This document shows positions 45,519 to 57,730 of a DNA stretch of 64,000 nucleotides, one piece after another. The notes beneath the pieces were generated by a model, which had not been told where the DNA came from, ran no database searches, and was given only the letters and a program-made list of their open reading frames with translations. Within the stretch, counting starts at the first letter, position 1, and every line of letters starts with the position of its first letter. A program made the translations under genes and the position numbers. Source of the stretch: Bugula neritina (Eukaryota; Bryozoa; Gymnolaemata; Cheilostomatida; Bugulidae); assembly GCA_964035545.1 (NCBI GenBank), contig OZ037770.1:13532642-13596641 (forward strand). The letters are read 5' to 3'.

Positions 45519-47537
45519 GGTCAAGTTATTCAACTGGAGTATTTATTAAATGCAGCACCGAAATCTAATTTATAGAAATTTTTGTAACAGTCAAGTTTTT
45601 CATTCTGTATATTCAAAAAGTAGACACAATCTATATTGTTCGATCTCAAATACTGAAATATTTAATTTTTTTAAATCTCTTTAATGTCAAGAAAAGTCTG
45701 ACATTTGGCTTTAGAGTAGTTTGAATCTTACTTGTTTTGTTCCTTTGCAGTTTTAAATCACATACTGGTACTAACTTATGATACGACATTCATTATAGTA
45801 GTATTAGCATTACTACTTGGTTTATACATAGTGGGAAGGAGTTGTCCTCACTTGTGACAACTGTGCCAGTACTCTCTTAGATACTTAGACCATAATCTTA
45901 TTGTAGTATAAATAGTGAAAAGACATCACTGCTATTAACGAAGCAACATGGTAAATCAAAAATGGTTGGAATTTTTCACTATAGTGCTATATTGTTAACA
46001 AAAGTAAAACTATATTTTTGTCATTGAAATTGAACTAAGTTAGAATTAAAGAAAATATAATTACTGAAAATCAATAATTTAATGTTGATATTATTGATTT
46101 AATCATTTTTATTGGCGTAGAAATTTTAGGGCAGCTTAGCATTGTCAACATTAGCTGGCTCCAAATTTTTTCACAATTAAATTAGTAGAAAATAACTTCA
46201 CAGAACTAGCTGATGTAACATTGTGAGTACAAAAGTGATTTACAAAACATTCTAATGCGTATTTCAAATAGTTCTATATTTTAGTAGATAGTAGTGTACA
46301 AAAATAGCATCGATATTTTCAAATCGATTTAGAAAAATCAATCAAAATCTTAGAAGACGAAAGACATGTAGCCCCTGGGAACAGTTATGTAGGGGGATCT
46401 GTTGACGAAAGAATCAGTGTTGGACTAATAATTACTCAACATAGTAACAAAATATCCTAAGAATACAACTAGAAAACTCCATACAAAACATAGTGAGTAA
46501 ATCAACACAACAAAAATAATTTATAATCTCAACATTGTGTACAAAACATTGGATTTAAATACTGAAATTGCCTAGTTTAAATTATTTGTATACGTTTAAG
46601 TGTCATGGCCAATGGTAGTCTGAGATGTAACAGCAGCAGGTTGTAACAGTAGTCTGAGTAAGGTGTGCATTCACTACCTACAGAAATATAATAAATACAA
46701 AATAGTGTTAGTGGGAGTTACCTTTCCATAATTTACTAAGTTTTAGAATAACTCAATAAAATGCAATATATCATAAAGCCTTCAAAAACATTTATTTAAT
46801 CATAATATTTATGAAGGCCTTGTGTACAATCCCAACTAATACAATCAAATACAGCGAGTTGCTGGAGTTATCTTCCCTGTGTCGCTTGCAGTTAATGCAG
46901 TTATGGATAGTGATTTGGCTATAATTAGCAGATTGCTACTACCGCAGAGGTGCACACCATTTCTTATATTAGGTCAGTTGAGATCTGTCACCGCATATTT
47001 TTGTTGAATCTGCTCAGCAACCAATAAAGTTGTTTACACAGTTCATAGTAAAAACTATTTTTAACAAGGGACAAACAACAGCATTGAAAAAATGCATTAC
47101 CATTCTAGATCTAAGAATAGAAATTTACTTTGGCTCTAAATACACAAAATTATTTACATATAAACAATTTCAAATTTGACAGAGTTTACAGCCCGTATCT
47201 ATACCACAATACACTAGTAGAGTCCTTTTGCTACTAATAGAAGTTAAGTTTCATAGTATTAAATAAATAACATTTCTATTCTGTTAAATTTCTATAAAAC
47301 TCACTAGTTTGGTGGAAAATTCGCAAGTATAATTTACATTTTCCTTGTCCTTTGTAATTTCTGTTACTCACAATCCTTGCCTTTCAGTTATATTCAATCA
47401 ACTCAAAGAGAAAAATCCCCCCCCTCCCCGGATAAATTAATTGTTGACTATTTAATAGCAGAACACAAATGTTTCAGACCAAATTTCACCGCCAGCTATT
47501 TCATAAACATAATACAACTTACAGGCCTGCCTCTGGT
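45519..47537. other. Convergent region between the LRR gene and MPC1
   Basis: About 2 kb expected to hold both 3' UTRs. No further gene, repeat family or RNA recognised. Confidence 0.55.
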
Positions 47538-50500
47538 CTATAATTTCTTCTCCACTTCAGTCAGAGCCGGCTGGCTGGAGCTCTCCAACTTCTCTATCTC
47601 TGCTGCTGCTGCCGCAAACTGCTGCCTTATCTCTTCTCTCTCAGCATCACTACACATGTGACTGGAAAACACAGCACACGCAGTCTATGCCTGGCTGTTG
47701 CTGATGTGAAGTCTCACCGAATATAACACTCAACAAGTTTCAAAGCACATGAAATCCAGAGATATTATAAAATATCTGTTATGCATTGAATGGCTACAGA
47801 TTCTACTTTGACCCGACAATTAATTTAAACTAGAGTTATCTTCTCTACACTATAAAACACTATATTGCTATCACAATATATTATATACTTATATACTATA
47901 TTACTATAATGTACTATATTATCACACACTACATTATATTATTATATTACTATAATATTATACTCACTAGAAGTGAATGAACCGGTAGCCCTGCACACAT
48001 TGAGCACTTGCATTAGTGGAGTGACATGCAAACAGCAGCCAATTCCTAGGTTGGACTTTGTATGCAAACCTTATGAAGAGCAGGGAGTAGATTCCTAAGG
48101 CTATGAAATGTACAGAAAAGTGGTTATAAAGACTTCTAGAACTTTCTTTATATGATAAACTAAAACTCAGTTCTACACCACAAGGGAAAGAGTGTATTAT
48201 GTCTTCAATCGCAATACAGTGCTCCGTCCATGTCTCACTAAGCTACGGGTCCCAAAATCTCAATTCATAAAATAGTAGAATATCATATTTAACTCATGGA
48301 TCCATTAAATCCGCCCATTTTGTCTCTAAACACACATAAAAAAACCAGAAAAACGGGTCGAAGCCCTTCCCGTGATCTAGGGAAATATTGAGGGAGAGCT
48401 GTATGAGTTGTAACGCCATCGGTGATTGGAGGAAAGTTTTATGAGGAAGTAACACAGTCGAGTACATACCTAATGTCATCTTTCCGCTGATAAACTCCGG
48501 ATCCTTCTTTACGTCAGCGATTGCTGCCAGAGGAAGTCCCCAATTGGCAACTGGACCCCAGAAGTGCTGCAACAACACAAAACACGATAAGTACTGGAAT
48601 ATTAAAATTTTTGTCTACAGCAGAATGATGAAATACTCTTGTCTAGACCTCAATGTAAGGATAATGAAATGCTCATGTACGACTATCTAGACATCATTGT
48701 GAGCGGAGAGTTGCACAGCATAATGAGTATAATATGAGTAATGAGTACATCCAGCTTTCTAAAATTGTAAAGTTTTCATAGCCAAAACCTTGGGATTCGG
48801 AGGTAGGGTGTAAAAGTGCCCCCTCCCCTCATTTTGTCATATGACAGGGGAATATTACACACAGACATGAAACATGTGGCAATTTCTTTTAATGCATTCA
48901 AGCAAGGCAATGCTCAGATCATCTGATGACAATAAATTCGCAGCCGATGATCATTAGTTTGGAATGAAAGACCTTTGACACATGAGGGCACAGTATTGTG
49001 TTTTATTGTACCACAATTATTGTGTACTTGTAGTTAGTTCAACTGCCAACATCAGCAAAATCCCAATAGATAGCAAGTAACAAGGCAACTAAAGCCATAT
49101 CTCCACTCATGTATTGATTGTCAGTCCAGAAAACTATTTTTCAGTTTGGGCTAGACAACTCTTAACATAGCCTAAGTGCAACTTTGCACCTACAGATGGT
49201 TCCTTATTGTAGATGGTGTAATTAACAACTTGGGTAATTCTACAAGGAAGTAACTGCCGTCTAAACAACTATTATTGTGCACTGAAGGAAAATATGTAGT
49301 GGATACAGCTTTCCTACAGCACAGAGCCTTAGTTTAGTATATTGTTTGACATGTCTATTTATTACCTAACCATTCTGAACATGACTTTGAAAGTATCGTC
49401 TAAACTTAGTTTTTTGGTCTTTAAATTCAAAATTTTCAACTGAAATGAATTAATATGAACAGGAGTAACAGCAAAATATAGCTAAATGGCTTGTACATCA
49501 GATCTAATGTCAAAATGGACGATTACAACTACCTATACAAATTGTCCATTTAAACTGAACCCATTTCCCACACTGCTGGAACCCGTACAGGCAATTATTA
49601 TATTACTATTGATACTTTACAATGTGTATTTCTCTATAGACAAAAAACTATTGAATTGAACTGCAGTTTTTTAGAAATTTAGATATTTAACATTTTACTC
49701 TCTCTAAAACACATGCCAGGTTATATGTTAAATGATTATATAATAAATGCATTCGCATAATCAGTACCTCTTTTCCCAAACTGACTGAGTGACTCTTTAC
49801 TTATCTTACCAATTCACTCAATGACTGAACCACTAACTCACTCACAGTCACTAACTGGCACACTAACAGTCACTAACTGACACAGTCACTAACTGGCACA
49901 GTCACTAACTGAAACATTCACTCACTAACTTTACTAGCCAGCAATGTGCCAGTGAACAGCAAGCAGCATGTCAATCACACATCTACAAATGCAGGCAGTA
50001 TAACTTGTGCCAGAATTTCACATCATCACAATGTGAATCTAACATTCAATATGAGGGTTACTCGCAAGCCGGCGTTACGAAACTTATCAATTTTCAAAAC
50101 ATAGCAGCAATATTAGGTGTGTTTGCACTGCAGTTAGCTTTTCAACCTGATAGCTTTCTCGAGTAGACATGCGGGTACATTGTGCCCGGTACACGTATTC
50201 AAAACCTCAAAAACACATCCATTTGCAAGGATGAGTTACCTTGGATCAGGCCATAGTGTTGAAAATTAATTAACCGTAGACTTGAGTGGCTTGTGAACTA
50301 ATAGTATAAGATGTAGTGGGGCTCTATTGGTGAGATACGTAATGCCCAGGGAACTACTTAGCATAATACTATGGGATAAGTGACTCTCTGCTTATCAAAC
50401 TCAATCCATCCAGGCTATGTGTGATGACGTCGAGCTATAGCCCGATATTCGTGCTCAAACTATTCTTGTGAGCAGGAGAGTGGAATATTGGTAACCGGTT

Positions 50501-52608
50501 TATTTATTTAGCATTTACAGTAGCCTATAAAATTGTGCCAAAGTATGAACCAAAAAACGGACATCTTCAAAACAACTATGTAAACCTTTTTTGGGAAAAT
50601 AAAACTTAAAATTGATACTTGAATTGTGACCCTGAATTAGAACCCCCTGGGATATATTAGCATAGCAGCCTCTTTGAAGTTTGACATAATGTAGTTATTT
50701 TGAAAATCTAATTATATTATTGACTGATTCACAATTAACCAATTCCTAAAACTCAAGTAGTTTAAGCAGCAAGAAGGCAAAGGCTTTTTATGATCAAGTT
50801 GCAAATGCATGATTAATCAGGGAATATTTTGTACTTTTAACTTTGGTAATTGAAAATTATTTTCTGAAGATTATTTTAGGAAATTAGGTTAATGGGAATC
50901 AGCAATATGAATTGTAACTATCAAATATGAATATATGAATATCAAATTCACTAACCGTGCTAAAATAGAGTAGAAGAAGTCTGAACATCTAAACTTTGGC
51001 AGCATTCTCAGCAGCATACAACAAAAGATAGCATAATTTTAGGCCGATACACACTCAGGATAGCAAAAGTGTTGCAGTATATACTAATAGGCTTCAATGT
51101 GTCAACCATATTGTACTATAAAACTATCAAGTTGGACTGGACACAGGGAGTCTAATAAAGAGTAGTGGCAGGGTCAAAGTTCAACACCTAAGGGAGTATG
51201 AAAAGCATACACTGCGTTTCCATTATCGCATTATGCGAATGGATTTTTTCATTCGGCTAATGAAACCGCAACTATAAGTTAATGCAAACCACAAACCACA
51301 AATAATCCGTACGAAGCATTCATTCGCATTATGCGCAGTCATGGAAACGCAGTGAGTGTCAGCCGAGCCCACAATGATAAAGAATGCTTCAAGTGCTGCC
51401 TTTGAATTCAATCTTCAAGCTAAAGACAACTTAGCTAAATGCATATTGTATAGAAATGATGAAAATGCTGCCGTAACATGGGCTGTACTATTACACAATA
51501 GTCGTTACTTCTTCATTGACTACTCAGCAATTGATTGGAGTCAGTCAATTGTATAATAACAAGAGAGCTGGTAGAAATTATTTACAAGTCACCCAACTAG
51601 TTAATAATGCTATGGGGCCCCTTCATTATTTAACAATCAATATAGTATTATTATTATAAAGTATTAGAAAACCACAATAATAGTATACTAAGACTGCATC
51701 TAAGGTTTCCTTTAGGGGGGGGGAACAGCACCATTACTAATAAGAAAAGCTAGCTAAGTAGGGTATTAATCATATAACTCAGCAAAGAAACCATCAAGAG
51801 TTTCTGGGAAAGATTTTATTTCCCCAATAAATAATACTTAGGCGTTTGGTGGAAGATACAGTTGATGGCTTTTAAGTTTAGAACAGCAAAGCTTTTTGGT
51901 TTTGGTTTTAAAGATTTTAGAGAATTGCAGTTACAAAATGAAATCAGTAGGAGGTGTAGTAGTACACCCGGGTAATAGCACAATAAAATTAAAACCACTC
52001 TCAACAGCTAAACTGTTTTAATGCCGTTCAATGTTAAATTTGCAAGTCCAAACATCAGTCAATCTCTTGGCATAATAATTTTAGCCCAACAAGTTAAGCT
52101 TGGTCTAACCCCAACCACACCCCCAGAAAAACCTGCAAGGTCAACAATCTAAAACTATGGCTAAGAAACCTGTTTTTAAGCTTCTTTCTAAATTGATTTG
52201 GTAATCATAAAACATAGCCTGCTATCATAATCAATTATCAACAGGCAAATGTAAAATACTTCATCAACCGAGTAAATTCAAGAAGAGCTTGCATCTGAAT
52301 ACTCTACAAACTAAAATTAAATTCTCAATACTTCCAAATAATTTTCATTTTATTTTCTTCTTCATAGTACAGGTACTCGTTGCACTAACTGACTAAGAGG
52401 TTTCTGGCTATTAAATGGATAAATTAATAATAACCACTAACTACAACAATTGACAAAGTAGAGAGAGCTTATCAGCTAAGAAAGGGGGACCAGTCACAGA
52501 CAAACATGTTAATCGACAACCCTGCTTACTAGCACGTAACATGTAACAATTCTAACAATCAATACATTTAATTTTATGATCACATACCTGCAAAAATATT
52601 TTATCCAT
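47538..52608 (-). CDS. MPC1: Mitochondrial pyruvate carrier subunit 1, 4 exons
   Basis: Inner mitochondrial membrane protein that pairs with MPC2 to import pyruvate. Exons: 52588-52608, 48470-48566, 47968-48100, 47538-47661; 124 residues (human 109, yeast about 130). Signature blocks: [54 protein letters not shown] and [11 protein letters not shown]. The charged C-terminal extension ([12 protein letters not shown] and onward) resembles the fungal MPC1 tail more than the short vertebrate end. Exon 1 contributes only seven residues (MDKIFLQ) and lies 4 kb upstream. It was chosen because its donor is in phase 0 and gives a length typical of the family, so it is less certain than exons 2-4. An alternative acceptor at 48594 would insert nine hydrophobic residues in frame. 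Confidence 0.9.
48594..51209. other. MPC1 intron 1, first part
   Basis: No supported coding. A short minisatellite (CACTAACTGACACAGT units) lies at about 49845-49930. Otherwise AT-rich unique-looking sequence. Confidence 0.55.
49845..49930. repeat. CACTAACTGACACAGT minisatellite
   Basis: Five to six degenerate 16-20 nt units of CAGTCACTAACTGGCA. Confidence 0.8.
51210..51354. mobile_element. 145-bp MITE (CACTGCGTTTCCAT termini), MPC1 intron 1
   Basis: Left CACTGCGTTTCCATTA-TCGCATTATGCGAATG is matched by the inverted right end (CATTCGCATTATGCGCA, then GTCATGGAAACGCAGTG), about 36 nt with few mismatches. No coding. The target-site duplication is not obvious. Confidence 0.85.
51355..52587. other. 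MPC1 intron 1, second part: nothing recognised
   Basis: AT-rich. Open frames at 51356 and 51816 lack any supporting feature. Confidence 0.55.
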
Positions 52609-53673
52609 TCATTCTGCATAGCACGTCTAAAAAATGCCATGCTAAACCTGAGAGTGAGAGCGAACAGTAATAGGTCCAAGACTAGCACTATTAGAAGAAA
52701 CTTCTACAAAGTGCGAGATGGTTAGAATTAAAAGTATAATGTCCAGTACTAGTAATAGTAGACGTACTTTTAGTACACCTGTGTTATCAGTTATGTGTAG
52801 TAGTAATATTCGGCAAACTCGATCACTTGGTCTTAATAATTATACTAGTACTTCTCGTACTAGGTATCACTAGCAGTGGTACCGGTACTCAAAATGCCTA
52901 CTAGACTTAGAATACTAAGTCTAATTAGACTAATGCTTATACTGTAACTACAAATATAACTATCAACTTCAAGTTCAAGTAATTTTAATTTTAGAAGTAA
53001 CACCTAGTCTGACAGTCACAGTGACAATTCGAAGTCTCCCCAATTCTTGGGAATGGGTACGAACTCGTTTGAGCAGTAATGACTAGGGTTAGCGGAAGAT
53101 ATCAATTTAGTTGGCAACTAATCTCTGGACAAACTCTCAACAGTTCACCAAAGTGCAGCTACGGCGAGTTAGCGTTCCTGTTGTTACTTTGCAGCACCCC
53201 GGACTTCATTTAAATGCCGACAGTTCGGAAACATAAATAAAGCCTCAAACGCAATCACAGCTAAACGGTTTTTGCTAAAAAAAAAAAGCCAGCTGTTGTT
53301 TGATAATTTTTGTTTATTTTCATATGTTTAAAATTTTGTTCATTTTTTAGTTTTAATTATTTAAATCATTCACATTATTGCTTAGAACTTTAACGCAAAT
53401 TTTTAAAGAGAAAACTACTCCAAAGTTAGGTTTTTCCATGCTAGGAAAAACACCTATAAAGAAAACAATATATAATATTATAAATATTGTGCTTTGTGGT
53501 TTTAACTCATAACTTAAAAACACTCAATCTTACATCATAGATTAAACTTAAACGTCTAGAATAGAACTGAAAAAATGTTAGCTCAATTTAAATTTAGTTA
53601 CATATTTTAGCTCATGTGAGCAGCATATACTGTGTGTAGTGTTATAGTAGTTGCAGTAGTAATCATTCAATGT
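52609..53673. other. MPC1 5' flank and 3' flank of the mucin-like gene
   Basis: About 1.1 kb. Around 52740-52990 there are scattered AGTACTAGTAATAGT-type motifs. GC content rises slightly at 53040-53250. No gene supported. Confidence 0.5.
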
Positions 53674-56243
53674 TTAGCTTTTTTCTCTGTAAAGTTGGTT
53701 AGAAAAGCTCAATTGATGACTGCTGGCAGTTTTGATGTTTCTGTAACAAAAATATTTTAAAATAAGTTCTAGCAATGCTCCATGATTCTTATTATTGGCA
53801 AGCAAGAAATCAATATCCCAAAATTTAAAGCCTTAAAAGAAATTTTAGTAACATTTTCAAATGAATCAGAAAAAAAGTTATGTTTGAATTTATATAATAC
53901 CTCTTCCTCATGACATAAATTGCAGACAATATAAAAGCCATTAGCAGGGAAAATACAAGTGAGGCGATTAATGTCATTGTTAGAATTCGCCAATTTCTAC
54001 CTACAAACAAATAGTGTAAAATTAGAACAAACTTTGATTATATTACAAAAAAGCAGCTACAGATGTCCAGATTGTCTAAATTCAATTGCAGTTTGTTTTT
54101 CTTTATCATTTACTGTGAATCTCAGTTGCATAAATGTTCTCCAAGTGCAAGCAGTAATAGAAAATACATAATTTTACCATTAATAAATTCAATTCTTGGT
54201 TTTACATACAATAAATGTAGTTGCAGGTAAAATAATAATGCTGTTTGCTGCGCCCACTCTATGGCAATTATATATTTGTGAAATATTCAAGTTGGAAATA
54301 AACGAAATGATGACTATACACAATCTGGTGCTTGGATCTTATCTAACCTTTTGACCTTTCACCAGGGCTAGGATGAGTATCATTCAAAATATTCAAGTTC
54401 ACTCAAGTCACTCAAGACTATTTTCTAGCTCAGCTAACTGATCTGACCTTGATTTCACCTTGGTAGGTTATATAACTACAGTTGGGGGAATGCTTTATAA
54501 GGCTTATTCTAGCTTGAGAAAGACACTTGAAGTTGTGTGCACTATTTTTTATAAAGTTATATATTCAGTAGAATTGTTTACTGGTGGTAGAGCTTGGTTT
54601 CTTACTTTCATGCTTGATCTCCACACGGACTTTCTTATTCCAATTTCCAGCTTTCCTTGTAGATCCTTCAGTACTGACCATTTGCTGGCTGGAGCCAGTT
54701 GCAGACGTAACTGGTGTTGAGGTAGGAGTAGTAGGAGAAAGGGTTGAGCTGGGACTGCTAGGAGAAAGTGTTGAGCTGGGACTGCTAGGAGAAAGTGTTG
54801 AGCTGGGACTGCTAGGAGAAAGTGTTGAGCTGGGACTGCTAGAAGAAAGTGTTGAAGTGGAACTCTCAGAGGGAAATGTTGTTTTACTGACATCAGGTGT
54901 CTTCGGATGAGAAACAGTGGTGGATTGGAGGGATGTAACATTTGAAATCCCCTCTGTGTGAGAAGTGTTGTAGATTGGAGATGCAGAAGTGGTGTTTGGA
55001 TGAGCAGTTGTGTCTAAAAGACATGTTGAAGCGTCGAGTTTAAAAAAGAGAAAAATCGTATCGACAGACCTAAGTTCAAGTAGCTAAAAAACTTAAATTT
55101 CAGAGTAAGCAGTAAACATGCTTTCAGCCATTAGTATGAATAATAACTCTGGCTTTACAGTGAATTGCTACTATTGTTTCCAATTTTACTCTTCAATTAT
55201 TCAAGAAATGTTTTTCCTTATCCTGTTTTGCAATTTGAAAGAGTATTTTAGAGATTAAAAAGGTCAGCTGCGCTAACCTACCTCTTTTCACAAAGCAAGT
55301 GTAGTAGATCATGGCCGAGTCTCTTAGCCGGAGCTCTTCTGGAGAAATACCAGGACTAGTGTTCCCACAGGTGGGAAATGTAAAGTTTTCCCACAGTGCT
55401 TTTCCGTTAACAATGTAGGCTGGTTTGCCGTAACTTTCTCGGTCTATGTATCTGTAGAAGGGATCTGACTTTGGCGTTCCGTAGAATTCACAACCCAGCT
55501 CTCTTCTGTAATTGCAACTCTTTTCCTGTGAGCGAAACACCACTACTTGGTAAACCTCAATCAGTTTTCCTGCAGGACACGCCATTCTCTCGTGATTGGT
55601 TCTCCCAAAACTGCATGTCAAAGCAAGTTCTGTTGAGCTTCCCCCTAAATAGTTTGATATACTAATTTATTAGAACTAAGGCTATGTTAATAACAGTATA
55701 GGCATCGTAGTTAAATCTATAAAATGTTTTAAAATATAGAATGTATTATATTATATTGTATTATGGTGTATTATTCATGCTATGTTATATTATATTATGA
55801 TATATATATATTATATTATATCACATTGCATTATGTTATATTATATTATATTTATGATATTATATTATACTATATTATTTCATATCATGATATGTTATAT
55901 TATATTATAGTACATTATATAATATGGCTTTATGATGTCTCATCAAAATCAAATAGCAATACAATTTTCTTTGCACATAGTTATTGTGTGTTTAACAAAA
56001 TTTATTCCAAAGCATATAATGAATAAGTTCAAAGGAAAGATCTGAATCTTCTTAACCTGTATATGGTACCATATAACCAGTTCTAAGTAATATAAAAATA
56101 TATTGTATTATATTTCTTTTATGACATCTTGACTCTACTCAACATAACTGAACAAAATGTTTCAAAGAAGGAATTGTTATTTTTAAATACTTACTTATGT
56201 GGAGAGCAGAAAATGTTAGTAATATAAGAGCAATAAAATTCAT
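53674..56243 (-). CDS. Single-pass membrane protein with Cys-containing ectodomain and mucin-like stalk
   Basis: Five exons (56195-56243, 55282-55644, 54606-55013, 53901-54000, 53674-53740) with consistent phases give 328 residues. No orthologue is recognised. Residues 1-16 are a signal peptide (MNFIALILLTFSALHI). Exon 2 (about residues 17-137) has several cysteines. Its layout (ACPAGKLIEVY, then GCEFYG, VNGKALW and ending MIYYTCFVK) distantly recalls a SUEL/galactose-binding lectin domain, a weak call. Exon 3 is a Ser/Thr/Pro-rich stalk with about four near-identical nine-residue repeats (SSTLSPSSP) that should be heavily O-glycosylated. Exon 4 holds a membrane helix (about 279-300, LIASLVFSLLMAFILSAIYV) followed by MRKR. 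Exon 5 gives a 22-residue cytoplasmic tail. The exon 4 donor (GTATTA) is weak. Confidence 0.66.
54730..54862 (-). repeat. 27-nt coding minisatellite in the mucin-like stalk
   Basis: About four near-identical 27-nt units encoding a nine-residue Ser/Thr/Pro repeat. Their near identity implies recent expansion or homogenisation and likely length polymorphism. Confidence 0.93.
55740..55925. repeat. TATAT-rich low-complexity tract
   Basis: TATATTATATTATGATATAT-type sequence in intron 1 of the mucin-like gene. Confidence 0.9.
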
Positions 56244-57730
56244 CTTTGTGAGCTCCTGAGTTTACAGCCTATAGATGAGTATAATTCAACACCAATGCTA
56301 CCTCCACAACCAATATGGTGTAAGTTTGATTATATAAAAGTTATGCAATCATTTTAAATCTCAAATATAAACTGTGCACTTTGCACCTCCTTATTAAAAC
56401 TATTGCTCTCAACCACAAAATATCAAGTACTATTCAGAGCTCTTAAAATATTTTATGGCCTCTTTATCCAGTGACTGAAATAGAATTCAAACTTGTCAAC
56501 ATATTGAATGCCAACGTTTTCATCATTCTAATTTTTAGATTTGACTTTTGTTGCAGCAAAATTTGAAGTTAAAAAAAGAAATTTGAATATAAAAGTGCAA
56601 GTGACTAATCAATTAACCAATCACAGACCATGATACAATACTTGGCAAATTACACCACATGATACATGCAGGTTGTCCAAGCAGCATGTCACAATGATTA
56701 TAGTAGGTTTATTTTACTGCTTTAATTGCTTCCTATTCTAAAATACGTGTGATATATCGTTTGAAAGCTACTCATTTAATATTCGGAGATTAAAGGAAAT
56801 ATAAAGAGTTATCTACTCATACCAACTTTTAAACTATAACTAATAAAATTTACCAACACATTCTGATCAAAAAGTTTTTTTTAATTTGACTGTTTGGTTT
56901 TAAAGCTCAAATTTCTAGTTGATGGGAAGGACAATATATAGTACGAATTACAATGGTATTAGCATACATGATATAACTAATAATTATAAATGAAAGATCA
57001 ACTGTTTTATTTTCTAAACTGCGAAAACAAAATAAGCTACTAGTATAAGTGCACAAGTTACTAAAACATAAATAATTATAAAACTACATTAAATAATGAG
57101 TACTAATTAATAATATTATGCAGCTAAAAATAATCATTACAACATTGGGTGGAAGATCTAAGCTGTATGCATGGCTAATAATAAATAATATAAATAGACC
57201 ACAATCCTAGAACGTTAGTCGGTACAATATCACAATGCATCGGAAGAGATCAAGTACAAAGGCTATGAAAACTGATTCACTGAGTTCAAGTGTGATAGAG
57301 ATCATGGGTGGAATGCAATAACTCGAGTAAACATAGAAAAGTGAGGCTTGATTCAAGTAAAAAATACATCAGTTAATGGCCCAGCAGCTTTAGTGCATAA
57401 TCTTTGGTAAAAAATATTTTATGCAAAATTAGAAATATTGACATAAAGAAAGTCATCATGCATACAAGGAAGGCATTAGTAAAAGAGCGTAACTGAATGT
57501 AAATAAACTATGGAATAAGATATACATACTCAAACTAGGTAGGTGGTTGTAAATATAAATGTAGAGAAAATTTCAATTATGCTAAACAAAATGAATTAAC
57601 ACCAAAAACGCTTACGGATGGAAATTTTAAATATCAATTAGTACTAGCTAGGAAACACAAATAAAACCGATAATGGCACACATGTGGATCACAGTCTATA
57701 AAGTTACACAGAGAACTCAGTCTTTGCTCT
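56244..57730. other. Intergenic region between mucin-like and MAM/CUB genes
   Basis: About 1.5 kb of AT-rich DNA. Includes the 5' flank of the mucin-like gene and the 3' flank of the MAM/CUB gene. Nothing else recognised. Confidence 0.55.

Noticed and set aside
51223-51411. 62-codon minus-strand frame
   Set aside because: Covers the 145-bp MITE and has no protein features.
52588-52640. [16 protein letters not shown] as the MPC1 N-terminus
   Set aside because: Looks attractive for the family, but ends in phase 2 at the only donor and shifts the frame of exon 2. Kept as a finding rather than the model.
54584-54910. Plus-strand open frame of 108 codons
   Set aside because: It is the antisense of the Ser/Thr-rich exon 3. 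Repeats with length divisible by three keep several frames open.
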